Positions 35,578 to 45,349 of a stretch of 64,000 nt of DNA are shown piece after piece. The position numbers were made by a program, and so were the translations under genes. The notes beneath the pieces are model-generated. The model saw only the letters and a list, made by a program, of their open reading frames with translations, ran no database searches and was not told the DNA's origin. Each line of letters begins with the position of its first letter. The stretch's first letter is position 1. The stretch is from Aldehydirespirator sp965221185 (GTDB lineage Bacteria > Actinomycetota > Acidimicrobiia > Acidimicrobiales > Aldehydirespiratoraceae). The DNA is taken from positions 1,984,001 through 2,048,000 of the forward strand of contig OZ244866.1 in the NCBI GenBank assembly GCA_965221185.1, in the 5' to 3' direction.

Positions 35578-36800
35578 CGCGCCGCCTGGTCCTGTCCGAC
35601 CGTCACGGTTATGTCGACATCGGGGGTGTCCTCGCCCAGCTCTATGAGGGCCATGTCGACGCCGAGCACGATGGCGATGGAGTTGGTGAAGTGATCGTTC
35701 ACGAGTTCCTCGCGATGGTAGGCGAAATGGGTGGTCTCAACGCCAAACTCGGGCGCGTTGCCCATCACGGTGATGACCCCGCCAGCCGCGATCACGTCTT
35801 CGGCGAGCGCGTCCCGGATCGACGGGTCGCCCGTGCCGTCGAGCAGTTGAACCCGGGGCCGGAGGAAGGATTCTGGCTGCCGAGGCCACGGCACCAATTC
35901 CAGGGCCCTGTCGCGCAGCCAGGACTCGCCTTCATCGCCGAGCGTGTAGCGAGGGGGCAAGTCGGGATCAAACACCAGGGAATGCAGCGGGGCGACCTCC
36001 ACCACGGCGGTGCCCGAGCCCAGAGCCCGCATGAACGGCGACAACGCCGACGAGGGCGGGGGCGCAACCGCAGCCGGGTCGTCAGCGCGGCCGATGACAC
36101 CGAGCCACGACTCCCAAAGGGCGCGCTGGCGCTGCACGCGGTTGACATCGGCCTCAGCAGCGTTCCGGAAGGCGTACACCGCAGCAGCGTCGGCAGCGGA
36201 GAACTCGAGGGAGCCGGCCTCGTACACCACTTGCTGCTCCCCGTCGGGGCCTATCTCCGAGAGGTCGTCCACGAGCAAGTACGGGAGCGGCGCGGCCGGA
36301 CTAATGCTGTGGGCCAGCGACTCGGTGGTGATTTCTTCCACATCGTCGAACCCGATCCCGAACAAGTCCTCAGCAACCTGCTCGACTGCGTCGGGGCCTC
36401 CGCGGGCGTACACGTCCGAGATGAGGTCGCCCTGCCTGGCAAGTCCGACCTCGGGCGCCACCTCCAGATCAGCCGGCAGCAGCACCACACCGCCGCCCGC
36501 GTCGATGCCAGTGCGGGCAACGAACGCCACGCCGGTCAAGTCGCCGTTGTGGGTGTGCAGCGACAGCAGCGTGGGCGTCACCCCCACCAGCTCCAGGTAT
36601 CCGGGCTCGTCAGGCTGCAGGACGACCGTCTCCTGGACCGTGTCGACCCTCGTGTCGAGCACGGCGCGGCCGCCCTCCCTGGCCAGCAGCAGCACGGCGA
36701 GGCCCGCAGCCACCACTATTGCGGGAAAGACGAACCTCCAAAAGGAATGCGCCCGGGGGGCCGGCCGGCGACGACCGCTCGCCAGCGTCAGCGACCGCAC
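35574..36800 (-). CDS. LCP-related membrane protein with LytR C-terminal domain
   Basis: This 408-residue protein has an Arg-rich cytoplasmic start, one transmembrane helix (about residues 24-44) and a large extracytoplasmic part. The middle, with TGVAFVARTGIDAGGGVVLLPADLEV, resembles the start of LytR-CpsA-Psr domains. The end, RPRVQLLDGTGDPSIRDALAEDV, is a LytR_C domain. LCP enzymes attach glycopolymers to peptidoglycan, but the Arg/Asp catalytic set is not clearly intact, so the role is uncertain. GTG 36800 overlaps the end of nadD; rsfS overlaps its own end. Confidence 0.7.
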   Translation of the reverse strand: MRSLTLASGRRRPAPRAHSFWRFVFPAIVVAAGLAVLLLAREGGRAVLDTRVDTVQETVVLQPDEPGYLELVGVTPTLLSLHTHNGDLTGVAFVARTGIDAGGGVVLLPADLEVAPEVGLARQGDLISDVYARGGPDAVEQVAEDLFGIGFDDVEEITTESLAHSISPAAPLPYLLVDDLSEIGPDGEQQVVYEAGSLEFSAADAAAVYAFRNAAEADVNRVQRQRALWESWLGVIGRADDPAAVAPPPSSALSPFMRALGSGTAVVEVAPLHSLVFDPDLPPRYTLGDEGESWLRDRALELVPWPRQPESFLRPRVQLLDGTGDPSIRDALAEDVIAAGGVITVMGNAPEFGVETTHFAYHREELVNDHFTNSIAIVLGVDMALIELGEDTPDVDITVTVGQDQAAR

Positions 36801-37390
36801 CCGTACAGGCCCCTGGACCTCACGACATCGGCCACGGCGGGGGGCACGAGCGCCTCGACCGGGCGGCCGTCGGCGAACCGGGCCCGGATGTCGCAGGACG
36901 AGATGTCGAGCGCGGGACCCTCCACCACCAGCGCCGGCCAGCCCTGAGGGGGCCTCCCGCCGGACCGTCCCGCCCTGTCCACCACGAGGACGGTGGACAA
37001 CTCCCGCAGCTCCGCGGGGCGCTTCCAGGTGTCGAGGCCCTGGGCGATGTCCGAGCCAACCACCAGCATCAGCTCGGCGCCGGGGTGCAACGAGGCCAAC
37101 TCCGCGAGGGTGTCGGCCATGTAGCTCTCTCCGCCGCGGTCGATCTCCAGCGAGCTCGCCTCGATTCCCTCGAGGCCGCCGACCGCGGCCCGCACCATCT
37201 CCAGCCGCACGGGCGCCGGCGTCACCGGATGCAGGGCCGACTTCTGCCACGGGTCGTTGGCCACGACCAGCAGAACCACAGACAGCCTCAGGCGGTGGCG
37301 CACCTCCAAAGCGACCGCTAGGTGACCGAAGTGCGGCGGGTCGAAGGTCCCGCCCAGCACGCCGATGCGGGGACCGCTGCCTCTTTGCAC
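36788..37390 (-). CDS. nadD: Nicotinate-nucleotide adenylyltransferase
   Basis: This 200-residue enzyme adenylates nicotinate mononucleotide in NAD synthesis. The nucleotidyltransferase signature GVLGGTFDPPHFGHL is at residues 10-24. VVLLVVANDPWQKS and the late ISSCDIRARFADG (in place of the usual ISSTxIR) are also seen. GTG 37390 gives the usual short N-terminus before the signature. It is the first gene of the nadD-LytR_C-rsfS overlapping operon. Confidence 0.93.
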   Translation of the reverse strand: MQRGSGPRIGVLGGTFDPPHFGHLAVALEVRHRLRLSVVLLVVANDPWQKSALHPVTPAPVRLEMVRAAVGGLEGIEASSLEIDRGGESYMADTLAELASLHPGAELMLVVGSDIAQGLDTWKRPAELRELSTVLVVDRAGRSGGRPPQGWPALVVEGPALDISSCDIRARFADGRPVEALVPPAVADVVRSRGLYGCGR

Positions 37391-37466
37391 CGCGGAAGTG
37401 TAGGATCCTGGCCGTCGGTCGCGCCGCGGCCCGTGACATATGTCACACTGCGCGGGCGCGCTTCTC

Positions 37467-37495
37467 TTGACTTGCCGGGAACAAAGGCGTAATGT
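37467..37495 (+). promoter_or_regulatory. Sigma-70-type promoter upstream of the sigma factor gene
   Basis: TTGACT (37467-37472) and TAATGT (37490-37495) are separated by 17 bp. The local A/T-rich segment stands out in GC-rich surroundings. A transcript from here would have a leader of roughly 120 nt before the ATG at 37620. Confidence 0.55.
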
Positions 37496-37619
37496 ATATT
37501 GGTTCGTCTGGGCTGGAGTAGCGCACTCGGAGGGTGTGCGCCCGGCACCAAATCCTCCCCACAAAGAAAGCGAGAAGGCCGCCTTGCCACGCGAGCGGGG
37601 CCGGTCAGGTGAATGTGAC

Positions 37620-38465
37620 ATGAGCGACTCAGTAGGACAGTACCTAAACGAAATCGGCGCCGTGGCGCTGCTGAACGCCCAGGAGGAGCGCGAGCTCTCC
37701 CAGGCCATCGAGCGCGGCGTCGACGCCCGCAGCCGCAAGGAGCAGGGCGAGCGCGCCCGCGAGATCGACAGGTCGATCCGCGAGGCCGCGGCAGCCAAGG
37801 ACCGGTTCATCCGGGCCAACCTGCGCCTCGTGGTCAGCGTGGCCCGCCGGTATCCCCTGCCCCCGGGCATGGAGCTGCTCGACCTCATCCAGGAGGGCAA
37901 CCTCGGCCTCGAGCACGCCGTCGACAAGTTCGACTGGCGCAAGGGCTTCAAGTTCTCGACCTACGCCACCTTCTGGATCCGCCAGTCCATCGGGCGGGCC
38001 CTCGACCAGAAGGCGAGCCTGGTGCGCCTGCCCGGCGACCGGTCGGCGTCCTTGCGCGCCGCGCTGCGCCAGGTGTCCGGCGACGGCGACGAGCTGGACG
38101 ACGACCACGCCCGCCTGCACCGGCTCACCACCCCCACCTCGCTCGACCGCACCATCGGCGACGACGACAGCAACGAGCTGATCGACCTGCTCCCCGACTC
38201 CAACCCCGGCCCCGAGCTCGAGGTTATGGCCAAGGCCGAGGAGGAGATGGTGACCGGGCTGCTCAACATCCTCGAGCCCCGGGCCAAGTACGCCGTCGAG
38301 CAGCGCTTCGGGCTCTCCGACGGCATCAAGCGCTCCTACCGCGAGGTCGGCGAGGAGCTGGGCGTCACCGCCGAGGCGGCCCGGCGGCTGGTGAAGCGCG
38401 CCATCAACGCCGTCCGCGAGCACGCCGAGGATCTGAGTCTGGCCGAGACGGTCGACGCGGCTTAA
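37620..38465 (+). CDS. RpoD-related sigma-70 family sigma factor
   Basis: This 281-residue sigma factor (group 2/3) has region 1.2 (SVGQYLNEIGAVALLNAQEERELSQ), region 2 (NLRLVVSVARRY, LLDLIQEGNLGLEHAVDKFDWRKG and FSTYATFWIRQSIGRAL) and region 4 (YREVGEELGVTAEAARRLVKRA) as landmarks. It lacks region 1.1 and is shorter than a primary sigma factor. Region 3 departs from the usual sequence. ATG 37620 directly precedes region 1.2 and follows AGGTG. It probably directs an alternative regulon; the target promoters are unknown. Confidence 0.87.
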   Translation: MSDSVGQYLNEIGAVALLNAQEERELSQAIERGVDARSRKEQGERAREIDRSIREAAAAKDRFIRANLRLVVSVARRYPLPPGMELLDLIQEGNLGLEHAVDKFDWRKGFKFSTYATFWIRQSIGRALDQKASLVRLPGDRSASLRAALRQVSGDGDELDDDHARLHRLTTPTSLDRTIGDDDSNELIDLLPDSNPGPELEVMAKAEEEMVTGLLNILEPRAKYAVEQRFGLSDGIKRSYREVGEELGVTAEAARRLVKRAINAVREHAEDLSLAETVDAA

Positions 38466-38470
38466 CTCCT

Positions 38471-39847
38471 GTGACCGCCGGAGACCCGACCCTGTTCGTC
38501 GGCGGGAGCACTTGGTCGCCTTCTTCCTGGAGGGCCAAGCCTGCGATGCATCAGCCGGCTTGGCCCGACCAGGCCGAGCTCGAGCAGGCGACCAAGGCCC
38601 TGCGCGACCTGCCTCCGCTGGTGTTCGCGGGCGAGGCCCGCTCGCTGATGGGCCACCTCGGGCGGGTGGCCAACGGCGAGGCGTTCCTGCTGCAGGCGGG
38701 CGACTGCGCGGAGTCCTTCGACTCCTCCGCGGACTCGATCCGGGACAAGCTGCGGGTGATCCTGCAGATGGCAATCGTGCTGACCTACTCCGGCGGCGTG
38801 CCCCTGGTGAAGGTCGGCCGGATCGCGGGGCAGTTCGCCAAGCCCCGCTCCCAGCCGACCGAGACCGTCGGAGACGTCGAGCTCACGTCGTTCCTCGGCC
38901 ACATGGTCAACGACATCGGCTTCAGCGAAGCGGAGCGGCTGCCCGACCCGGGCCGCCTGCTGACCGCGTACCACCGGGCCGCGTCCACCCTCAACCTCCT
39001 CAGGGCGTTCACCCGCGGCGGTTACGCCGACCTGTCGAGGGTGGCCAGCTGGAACCGCGAGTTCGTGGCCACCTCCCCCGCGGGCCGGCGCTACTCGCAA
39101 ATGGCCACTGATATCGACCGGGCCCTGCGGTTCATGACCGCGTGCGGGGTGACCACCGCCAACACCCCGCAGATGCACGAGGTGGAGTTCTACACCAGCC
39201 ATGAGGCTCTCGTGCTGGACTACGAGGAGGCGCTCACCCGCGAGGACTCGACCACCGGCGACTGGTACGACTGCTCGGCTCACATGCTGTGGGTAGGAGA
39301 GCGCACCCGCCAACTCGACGGTGCCCATGTGGAGTTGCTGCGGGGCGTGCGCAATCCGCTCGGCTGCAAGATCGGGCCCACCGCCACCGCCGACGAGGTG
39401 GTCGCATTGTGCGAGCTGCTCAATCCGCAGCGGGTGCCCGGCCGGCTGACCCTCATCACCAGGATGGGTGCCAACAAGGTGGAGACCCTGCTGCCCCCGC
39501 TGCTGCGGGCCGTGCGGGACTCCGGCCACCCGGTGGCCTGGGCCTGCGATCCGATGCACGGCAACACCTACACGTCTACGTCGGGGCGCAAGACCCGCGA
39601 CTTCGACGACGTGCTGGCCGAGATCAGCGGATTCTTCGCGGCCCACACCGCCTGCGGAACCTGGCCCGGAGGGGTGCATGTCGAGCTGACCGGTGACGCG
39701 GTCACGGAGTGCGTCGGCGGTGCCGACAAGCTCATCGACGCCGACTTGGAGCGAGCCTTCGAGACGCTGTGCGACCCCCGCCTCAACGGCCGCCAGTCGG
39801 TTGACCTCGCCTTCCGGGTGGCCGAGATGCTCTCCGCCAGGAGCTGA
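38471..39847 (+). CDS. Class II 3-deoxy-7-phosphoheptulonate (DAHP) synthase
   Basis: This 458-residue enzyme joins phosphoenolpyruvate and erythrose-4-phosphate in the first step of aromatic amino acid synthesis. Class II (plant/actinobacterial) signatures are FLLQAGDCAESF, VPLVKVGRIAGQFAKPRS, GDWYDCSAHMLWVGERTR, NPLGCKIGP and ACDPMHGNT. The metal-binding Cys is in QAGDC. GTG 38471 lies six bases after the sigma-factor stop, suggesting co-transcription. Confidence 0.95.
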   Translation: MTAGDPTLFVGGSTWSPSSWRAKPAMHQPAWPDQAELEQATKALRDLPPLVFAGEARSLMGHLGRVANGEAFLLQAGDCAESFDSSADSIRDKLRVILQMAIVLTYSGGVPLVKVGRIAGQFAKPRSQPTETVGDVELTSFLGHMVNDIGFSEAERLPDPGRLLTAYHRAASTLNLLRAFTRGGYADLSRVASWNREFVATSPAGRRYSQMATDIDRALRFMTACGVTTANTPQMHEVEFYTSHEALVLDYEEALTREDSTTGDWYDCSAHMLWVGERTRQLDGAHVELLRGVRNPLGCKIGPTATADEVVALCELLNPQRVPGRLTLITRMGANKVETLLPPLLRAVRDSGHPVAWACDPMHGNTYTSTSGRKTRDFDDVLAEISGFFAAHTACGTWPGGVHVELTGDAVTECVGGADKLIDADLERAFETLCDPRLNGRQSVDLAFRVAEMLSARS

Positions 39848-39850
39848 GCG

Positions 39851-41335
39851 TCAGGCCAAACGGTCGACGAAGGCTTCGAGCTGGCGCAGGTTGCGGACCT
39901 CGAACACGCCGTCGCAGTGGGGGGCGTACTCCCCTGCTATCGAGTCACCGGTGTCCCAGTAGCTGCGGGGCTCGGGGTTCAGCCAGTACAGGTGACGGGC
40001 CTTCTCACTGAGGGCCTTGACTATCCAGCTTTCGGGGGCGTGGTAGTTGTTGCGGGCGTCTCCGAGGATCAGCACAGTGCTGCGGGGACCGACGTCGTTG
40101 CCGTAATTGTCCCAGAACACCCCGAGGGCGTGGCCGTAGTCGGAGTGGCCGTCCACCCAGACCACGTCGGCTTCGGTGTGCACCCGGTGCACCGCCTCGG
40201 CGATGTCGTCGGTCCCCTCGAAGTACTTGGTCACCTCGTCGAGCCCGTCGATGAACACGAAAGACCGCACCCTTGAGAACTGGCTGGAGAGGGCGTACAC
40301 GAGGTGAAGCGTGAACCGGGCGAATGCGGCCACCGACCCCGACACGTCGGCCACCACCATGATGTCGGGCTTGTGGGGTCTCCGGTGACGGAATTTGGGC
40401 TCCACGGGCACGCCCCCATAGGACAGCGAGTGGCGCACCGTGGAGCGGAAGTCGAGCGGCCCGGACCGCCCGTGGCGGCGCTTGCGCACCAGCCGGGCGG
40501 CCAGCTTGCGGGTGAGCGGGTAGATCGCCTTGCGCAGGCTGGCCATCTCCTCGCGGGAGGCGTGCATGAAGTCGATGTCCGCCGACAGCGGCTTGCGCAG
40601 CGTCTTAGCCATGGCCTCAACGCCCCGGTCGGCCACCAACCGGCGCCGGATCTCGGCCTCGATCTGGCGCTTGAGTTCAGCGATGCGCAGTTCGTAGGTG
40701 TCGCGGCTCAAGCGCAGGTCGAAGTCGTCGACGTCGCCCTCGGTTTCCTGGGCCACATCCATGAGACGCTCGAGCACGCCCTCGAGGTCGAGGTTGCGAA
40801 GCGTTCGGTAGAGGTAGTAGGTGCCTCCGACGGGACGGCCCGGCTCCATCCCCGCATAGCGGCGGACCGCCTGGCGAGCCGCGGCCCGAAGCATCTCGGC
40901 GTCGCCTCGCATCAGGGCCCGGTAGAGCATCTCGGCCAGCTCCTCGGGGCTGAGCATGTCGCCGGACCCGCCACGGTCGCCCTCGGCCGCTATCTCGCCG
41001 TCGGCATCTTCGACGCCCTCGAGATCGGGGTCCGTGATCTCGTACTGCGCTCCCCGCAGCGAGAAGTACACCTCGAAGACGGTCTCGAAGGCCTTCCAGT
41101 GAGCCTGGTTCTTCACCAGGGTGGCGGCCAGCGCGTACTTGAAGGTGTCGCGGTCCTCGATTGGGACGTGCTTGACCGCCTCCATGGCGTCGAGGTTCTC
41201 GGTGAGGCTGGCGGGAATGCCCACGGCCCGCAGCTCCGCGATGAAGCCGTTGAGCAGGTCCAGCAGCGGATCTCCCGCGGCGGCGGGCAGGGCGCCGAAG
41301 GCACCCTCACCTAGAGCGCGGTCTGTGACGGTCAC
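39851..41335 (-). CDS. VWA domain-containing CoxE-like protein
   Basis: This 494-residue protein has a helical N-terminal two-thirds and a C-terminal von Willebrand A domain. The MIDAS motif DVSGSVAAF is near residue 329, followed by FVFIDGLDEV and the late TVLILGDARNNY. It is encoded just downstream of a MoxR AAA ATPase, the standard MoxR-VWA chaperone pair that inserts metals or remodels protein complexes (CoxD/CoxE type). The client is not identifiable here; no carbon-monoxide dehydrogenase genes are nearby. Confidence 0.85.
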   Translation of the reverse strand: MTVTDRALGEGAFGALPAAAGDPLLDLLNGFIAELRAVGIPASLTENLDAMEAVKHVPIEDRDTFKYALAATLVKNQAHWKAFETVFEVYFSLRGAQYEITDPDLEGVEDADGEIAAEGDRGGSGDMLSPEELAEMLYRALMRGDAEMLRAAARQAVRRYAGMEPGRPVGGTYYLYRTLRNLDLEGVLERLMDVAQETEGDVDDFDLRLSRDTYELRIAELKRQIEAEIRRRLVADRGVEAMAKTLRKPLSADIDFMHASREEMASLRKAIYPLTRKLAARLVRKRRHGRSGPLDFRSTVRHSLSYGGVPVEPKFRHRRPHKPDIMVVADVSGSVAAFARFTLHLVYALSSQFSRVRSFVFIDGLDEVTKYFEGTDDIAEAVHRVHTEADVVWVDGHSDYGHALGVFWDNYGNDVGPRSTVLILGDARNNYHAPESWIVKALSEKARHLYWLNPEPRSYWDTGDSIAGEYAPHCDGVFEVRNLRQLEAFVDRLA

Positions 41336-41366
41336 GCCGAGCGTCCCGCGACACCCGCCGGCTCGC

Positions 41367-42248
41367 TCAGGGCTCCAGACCCTCGACGGTCGCCAGTTCC
41401 TTGTTCGCCCTGGCGATGTCGCTCTGGTACTTGAGCAGGATGTTCAAGGTCTCCGTGGCCATGTCGGCATCGATGTGCTGAACGCCGAGCAGCACCAGGG
41501 TGCGGGCCCAGTCGAGGGTCTCCGACACCGACGGCGGCTTCTTGAGCTCCAGCCGCCGGATGGAGCGGACCACCCGGGCTACCTGGTCGGCCAAATTCTC
41601 CGCTATGTCGGGAACCTTGGCCAGCACGATCTCCTTCTCGCGCTCCATCGACGGGTAGTCGATGTGGAGATAGAGGCAGCGCCGCTTGAGGGCCTCGCTG
41701 AGCTCGCGGGTGTTGTTGGAGGTGAGGAACACCAGGGGCACCTGCAGCGCCTCCATGGTGCCCAGCTCCGGGATCGACACCTGGTACTCGCTGAGGATCT
41801 CCAGCAGCAGGGCCTCCGTCTCCACCTCGACCCGGTCGACCTCGTCGATCAGCAGCACGATCGGGTCGGTGGCCCTGATGGCCTCCAGCAGGGGCCGGGT
41901 CAGCAGGAACTCGTCGGAGAAGATGTCGGTGGAGATGGCGTCCCAGGCCACGTCGGCCTCGCGCTCGGTCTGGATGCGCAGCAACTGCTTCTTGTAGTTC
42001 CACTCGTACAGCGCCCTGGCCTCGTCGAGGCCCTCGTAGCACTGCAGACGGATGAGCCGGCTGCCGGTGATCTCGGCCACGCTCTTGGCCAGCTGGGTCT
42101 TGCCGGTGCCGGCCGGGCCCTCCACCAGCACGGGCTTGTCGAGGCGATCGGCCAGGAAAACCACTCCGGCGAGACCGGCGTCGCACAGGTAGTCGACCTT
42201 GGCGAGGCCCTCGCGGACGGCGTCGACATCGGCGAAACGGTTAGACAT
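41367..42248 (-). CDS. MoxR-family AAA+ ATPase
   Basis: This 293-residue AAA+ ATPase has Walker A EGPAGTGKTQLAKS (residues 43-56), Walker B IVLLIDEVDRVE near 130, sensor 1 LTSNNTRE near 178, and an arginine-finger region, LKRRCLYLHIDYPS. It works with the adjacent VWA protein as a chaperone pair. The gap to that gene is 31 bp; proA lies 21 bp upstream. Confidence 0.9.
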   Translation of the reverse strand: MSNRFADVDAVREGLAKVDYLCDAGLAGVVFLADRLDKPVLVEGPAGTGKTQLAKSVAEITGSRLIRLQCYEGLDEARALYEWNYKKQLLRIQTEREADVAWDAISTDIFSDEFLLTRPLLEAIRATDPIVLLIDEVDRVEVETEALLLEILSEYQVSIPELGTMEALQVPLVFLTSNNTRELSEALKRRCLYLHIDYPSMEREKEIVLAKVPDIAENLADQVARVVRSIRRLELKKPPSVSETLDWARTLVLLGVQHIDADMATETLNILLKYQSDIARANKELATVEGLEP

Positions 42249-42269
42249 TGCGATCAGCCAGACTGACCG

Positions 42270-43610
42270 TCAGCGGATGTGGCCTTCGCCGCGCACGACG
42301 AACTTGAGGGTTGTCAGCTGGTCGAGCCCCATCGGACCCCGGGCGTGGAGCTTCTGGGTGCTTATGCCGATCTCCGCGCCGAAGCCGAACTCCTCGCCGT
42401 CCACGAAGCGGGTGGAGGCGTTGACGAGCACGGCCGCGGCGTCGACCTCGCGGGTGAAGCGGTCGGCCGCCGCGATGTCGGAGGTGATGATGGTCTCGGA
42501 GTGGCCCGATCCGTTGTGGTTCACATGCGAGATGGCCTCGTCGAGGGTGTCCACCACCTTCACCGACATCTTCAGGTCGAGGAACTCCGTGGCGTGGTCG
42601 GCCGCGGTGGCCTCTCCCATCGACGGGACCGCTTGGCGGGCCCGCTCGTCGCCGAGCAGCTCCACGCCGTCCAGTGCGGCCGCGGCCCGGGGCAGGAACT
42701 CCTGTGCGATCGCCGAGTGGACCACCAGCGACTCCAGGGCGTTGCACACCGACGGCCGCTGCATCTTGCCGTTGACCACGATGTTGAGGGCCGCGTCGAG
42801 GTCGGCGGACGCGTCGATGTATGCGTGGCAGTTGCCGGCCCCGTCGATCACGACGGGCACGGTGGCGTGCTCGAGGATGGACGCGATCAGCGACGGACCG
42901 CCCCGCGGGATCAGGCAGTCGACGTAGCCGTCCTGCTGCATGAACTCGACGGCGGCCGAACGGGACGTGTCCGCCACCAGCGTGACGGCGTCGGCGGGCA
43001 GGCCGGCCGACGAGATGGCCTCGCGGATGGCGGCCGCGATGGCCAGGTTGGACTGGATGGCCGACGACGAACCCCGCAGGAAGGCGGCGTTGCCCGACTT
43101 AAGGCAGAGGCCGGCCGCGTCGGAGGTGACGTTGGGGCGGCTCTCGTAGATGATGGCCACCACTCCGAGGGGAACCCGGACCCGCTCGATGCGCAGGCCG
43201 TTGGGTCGGACCCAGCCGTCGGCCACCTCGCCGATCGGATCGCGCCGGGCCGCGATCTGCCGCAGGCCGTCGGCCATGGCGTCGATGCGAGCAGGCGTGA
43301 GGCGGAGGCGGTCGATGAGGGTGGCCGGGGTGCCGTCGGCGGTGGCCCGCTCCACGTCGACGGCGTTGGCCGCGCAGATCGCGCCGGCCCGGGCCACCAG
43401 CAGGTCGGCGGCTGAGGCCAGTGCGGCGTCCTTGGCCGCGGTCGGCGCCGCCGCCATCAGCCTGGAGGCGGCCTTGGCCCGGGCGGCCAGCTCGGCAACG
43501 GGCGTAGTGGCGGGCCGGGCAGACGGCTCGGCTATCGAGCTGGCGGCGGGCGGGGTGGCCGACTCGACGGGCGCGGCTGAGGGAATGACAGTGGTTGCGG
43601 CGCTGCTCAT
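42270..43610 (-). CDS. proA: Glutamate-5-semialdehyde dehydrogenase
   Basis: This 446-residue NADPH-dependent enzyme is the second of proline synthesis. It reduces glutamyl-5-phosphate made by ProB. Family landmarks are GVVAIIYESRPNVTSDAAGLCLKSGNA (ends near 196), IPRGGPSLI, and SVCNALESL with the catalytic cysteine (near residue 289). An Ala/Pro-rich extension of about 35 residues precedes the domain. Its usual neighbour proB is 19.4 kb away at the window end. Confidence 0.94.
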   Translation of the reverse strand: MSSAATTVIPSAAPVESATPPAASSIAEPSARPATTPVAELAARAKAASRLMAAAPTAAKDAALASAADLLVARAGAICAANAVDVERATADGTPATLIDRLRLTPARIDAMADGLRQIAARRDPIGEVADGWVRPNGLRIERVRVPLGVVAIIYESRPNVTSDAAGLCLKSGNAAFLRGSSSAIQSNLAIAAAIREAISSAGLPADAVTLVADTSRSAAVEFMQQDGYVDCLIPRGGPSLIASILEHATVPVVIDGAGNCHAYIDASADLDAALNIVVNGKMQRPSVCNALESLVVHSAIAQEFLPRAAAALDGVELLGDERARQAVPSMGEATAADHATEFLDLKMSVKVVDTLDEAISHVNHNGSGHSETIITSDIAAADRFTREVDAAAVLVNASTRFVDGEEFGFGAEIGISTQKLHARGPMGLDQLTTLKFVVRGEGHIR

Positions 43611-43674
43611 CGCCTCAGGCTATAGGAGCAGCGCGGCTAGCCTCGCCCCCGACACGTGATGGACTCTCCTAGCA

Positions 43675-45339
43675 GTGACTGAACCGAAACGGCCCCGGCG
43701 GGCATCGGGCCCGCTGCTGGTGGCGCTGGGGATCGGTGCCAGCCGCCTGGCCGGTCTGGGCCGCGAGACCGTCGCTTCACGGCTGCTGGGCAACACCGCG
43801 GCCGGCGACGCCTTCGCGGTGGCCATGCGCATCCCCAACATGCTCCAGAACCTGCTCGGCGAGGGTGTGCTGTCGGCCAGCTTCGTGCCCGTGTACAGCC
43901 GCCTGCTCGACGAGGCCGACTATCAGGGAGGCGATCGCACCGATCCGGGCCGGGTGGCCGGCGCGGTGGCCGCCGCGCTGATGGCCATCGTCGGGCTGGC
44001 GGTGGCGCTGATCGTGACCCTGTCCCGTCCGATCACCTTCGTGCTGGCGCCCGGCCTCGAAGGCGAGCGCTTCGAGTTGGCCGTCTCTCTGGTGCGCATT
44101 ACCGCGCTGGGCACAGGCTTCGCCGTGCTGTCGGCATGGTGTCTGGGGATCCTCAACAGCCATCGGCGCTTCTTCGTGTCGTACGCCGCGCCGGTTCTTT
44201 GGAACGCGGTGCAGGTGGGGGCGCTGGTGGCGGCCTGGATCCTCGCCTTCGACCTTGACGGAGTGGCCCGCGCCCTGGCCTGGGGAGTGGCCGGCGGCGG
44301 CCTGGCCCAGCTACTGGTGCAGCTCCCGCTCACGATTCGCCTGGCCCGGGGACTGCGGCTTCGATGGACGCGGGGCCACACAGGCCTGCGCGAGATCCGG
44401 CGCCGATTCGGGCCGGCCGTTCTGGGACGGGGCGTGGTGCAGGTCTCGGCATACGTCGATCTGATGTTGGCCTCGCTCTTGGCCACCGGCGCGGTGGCCG
44501 CCCTGTACCGGGCCCAGATCCTCTATATGCTTCCCGTGAGCCTGTTCGCCATGAGCGTCGCCGCGGCCGAGCTGCCCGAGATGTCGCGCCTGGCCGACGA
44601 CCCGGCCGCGGTGGCAGCCCGCTCTCGGGCGGCCATAAGCCGGGTGGCGTTCTGGATGCTGCTTGCCGCCGCGGTCTATGCCGCGGCTGGCGATCTGATA
44701 GTGGGCCTGCTGTTCGAGGGGGGCGTGTTCGAGTCGGCCGACACCGTGCTGGTGTGGTTCGTGATCGCGGCATATGCGCTCGGATTGCCCGCAACGGGCG
44801 TGAGCCGGGTGCTGCAGAACGCCTGCTACGCCCAGGGCGACACGGCCGGGCCGGCCCGCATCGCGGCCATCCGGGTAGCGGTATCCGCAGCGGTCGGCAT
44901 CGTGGTGATGTTCCCGCTGGACCGCATCGTCGTGGGTCCCGACGGCCTGCTCGGCGCCGCAGATGCCTTCGGGCTGGCGTGGGCGCTGCCCGCGGCCGAG
45001 CGGGCGTTGGACGACGTCGTGCGGCTGGGCGCGGTCGGGCTGGCTCTCGGATCGGCGGTGGCCGCCTGGACGGAGATCACCCTGTTGTCCCGCCGGCTCG
45101 GCCTTGCGGGCGCGGTTCGCTCAGCACTCGGGACCCTGGCCACAGCCGGCGCGGTCTCGTTCGCCGCGACCGCCGCGCTCAAGCTGCTCGTGGACGGCTG
45201 GCCGGTGATCCTGTCGGCGCCGCTGGTGGCAACAGCCGCCGTGGGCGCGTACACGGTGGTCGCCTATCGCAGCGGTGTCGTCGAGGCTCACCTCCTGCTC
45301 CAGCCGCTGCGCAGGGCGCTCTGGACGTCGCGGGACTAG
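43675..45339 (+). CDS. murJ: Lipid II flippase MurJ
   Basis: This 554-residue polytopic protein of the MOP superfamily (MurJ/MviN) moves lipid II across the membrane for peptidoglycan synthesis. The first helices carry GLGRETVASRLLGNTAAGDAF and MRIPNMLQNLLGEGVLSASFVPVY, the MurJ N-terminal signature. About 13-14 hydrophobic helices follow. GTG 43675 lies 64 bp from the divergent proA start. pspA follows 10 bp after the stop. Confidence 0.92.
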   Translation: MTEPKRPRRASGPLLVALGIGASRLAGLGRETVASRLLGNTAAGDAFAVAMRIPNMLQNLLGEGVLSASFVPVYSRLLDEADYQGGDRTDPGRVAGAVAAALMAIVGLAVALIVTLSRPITFVLAPGLEGERFELAVSLVRITALGTGFAVLSAWCLGILNSHRRFFVSYAAPVLWNAVQVGALVAAWILAFDLDGVARALAWGVAGGGLAQLLVQLPLTIRLARGLRLRWTRGHTGLREIRRRFGPAVLGRGVVQVSAYVDLMLASLLATGAVAALYRAQILYMLPVSLFAMSVAAAELPEMSRLADDPAAVAARSRAAISRVAFWMLLAAAVYAAAGDLIVGLLFEGGVFESADTVLVWFVIAAYALGLPATGVSRVLQNACYAQGDTAGPARIAAIRVAVSAAVGIVVMFPLDRIVVGPDGLLGAADAFGLAWALPAAERALDDVVRLGAVGLALGSAVAAWTEITLLSRRLGLAGAVRSALGTLATAGAVSFAATAALKLLVDGWPVILSAPLVATAAVGAYTVVAYRSGVVEAHLLLQPLRRALWTSRD

Positions 45340-45349
45340 AGTCGAAGCC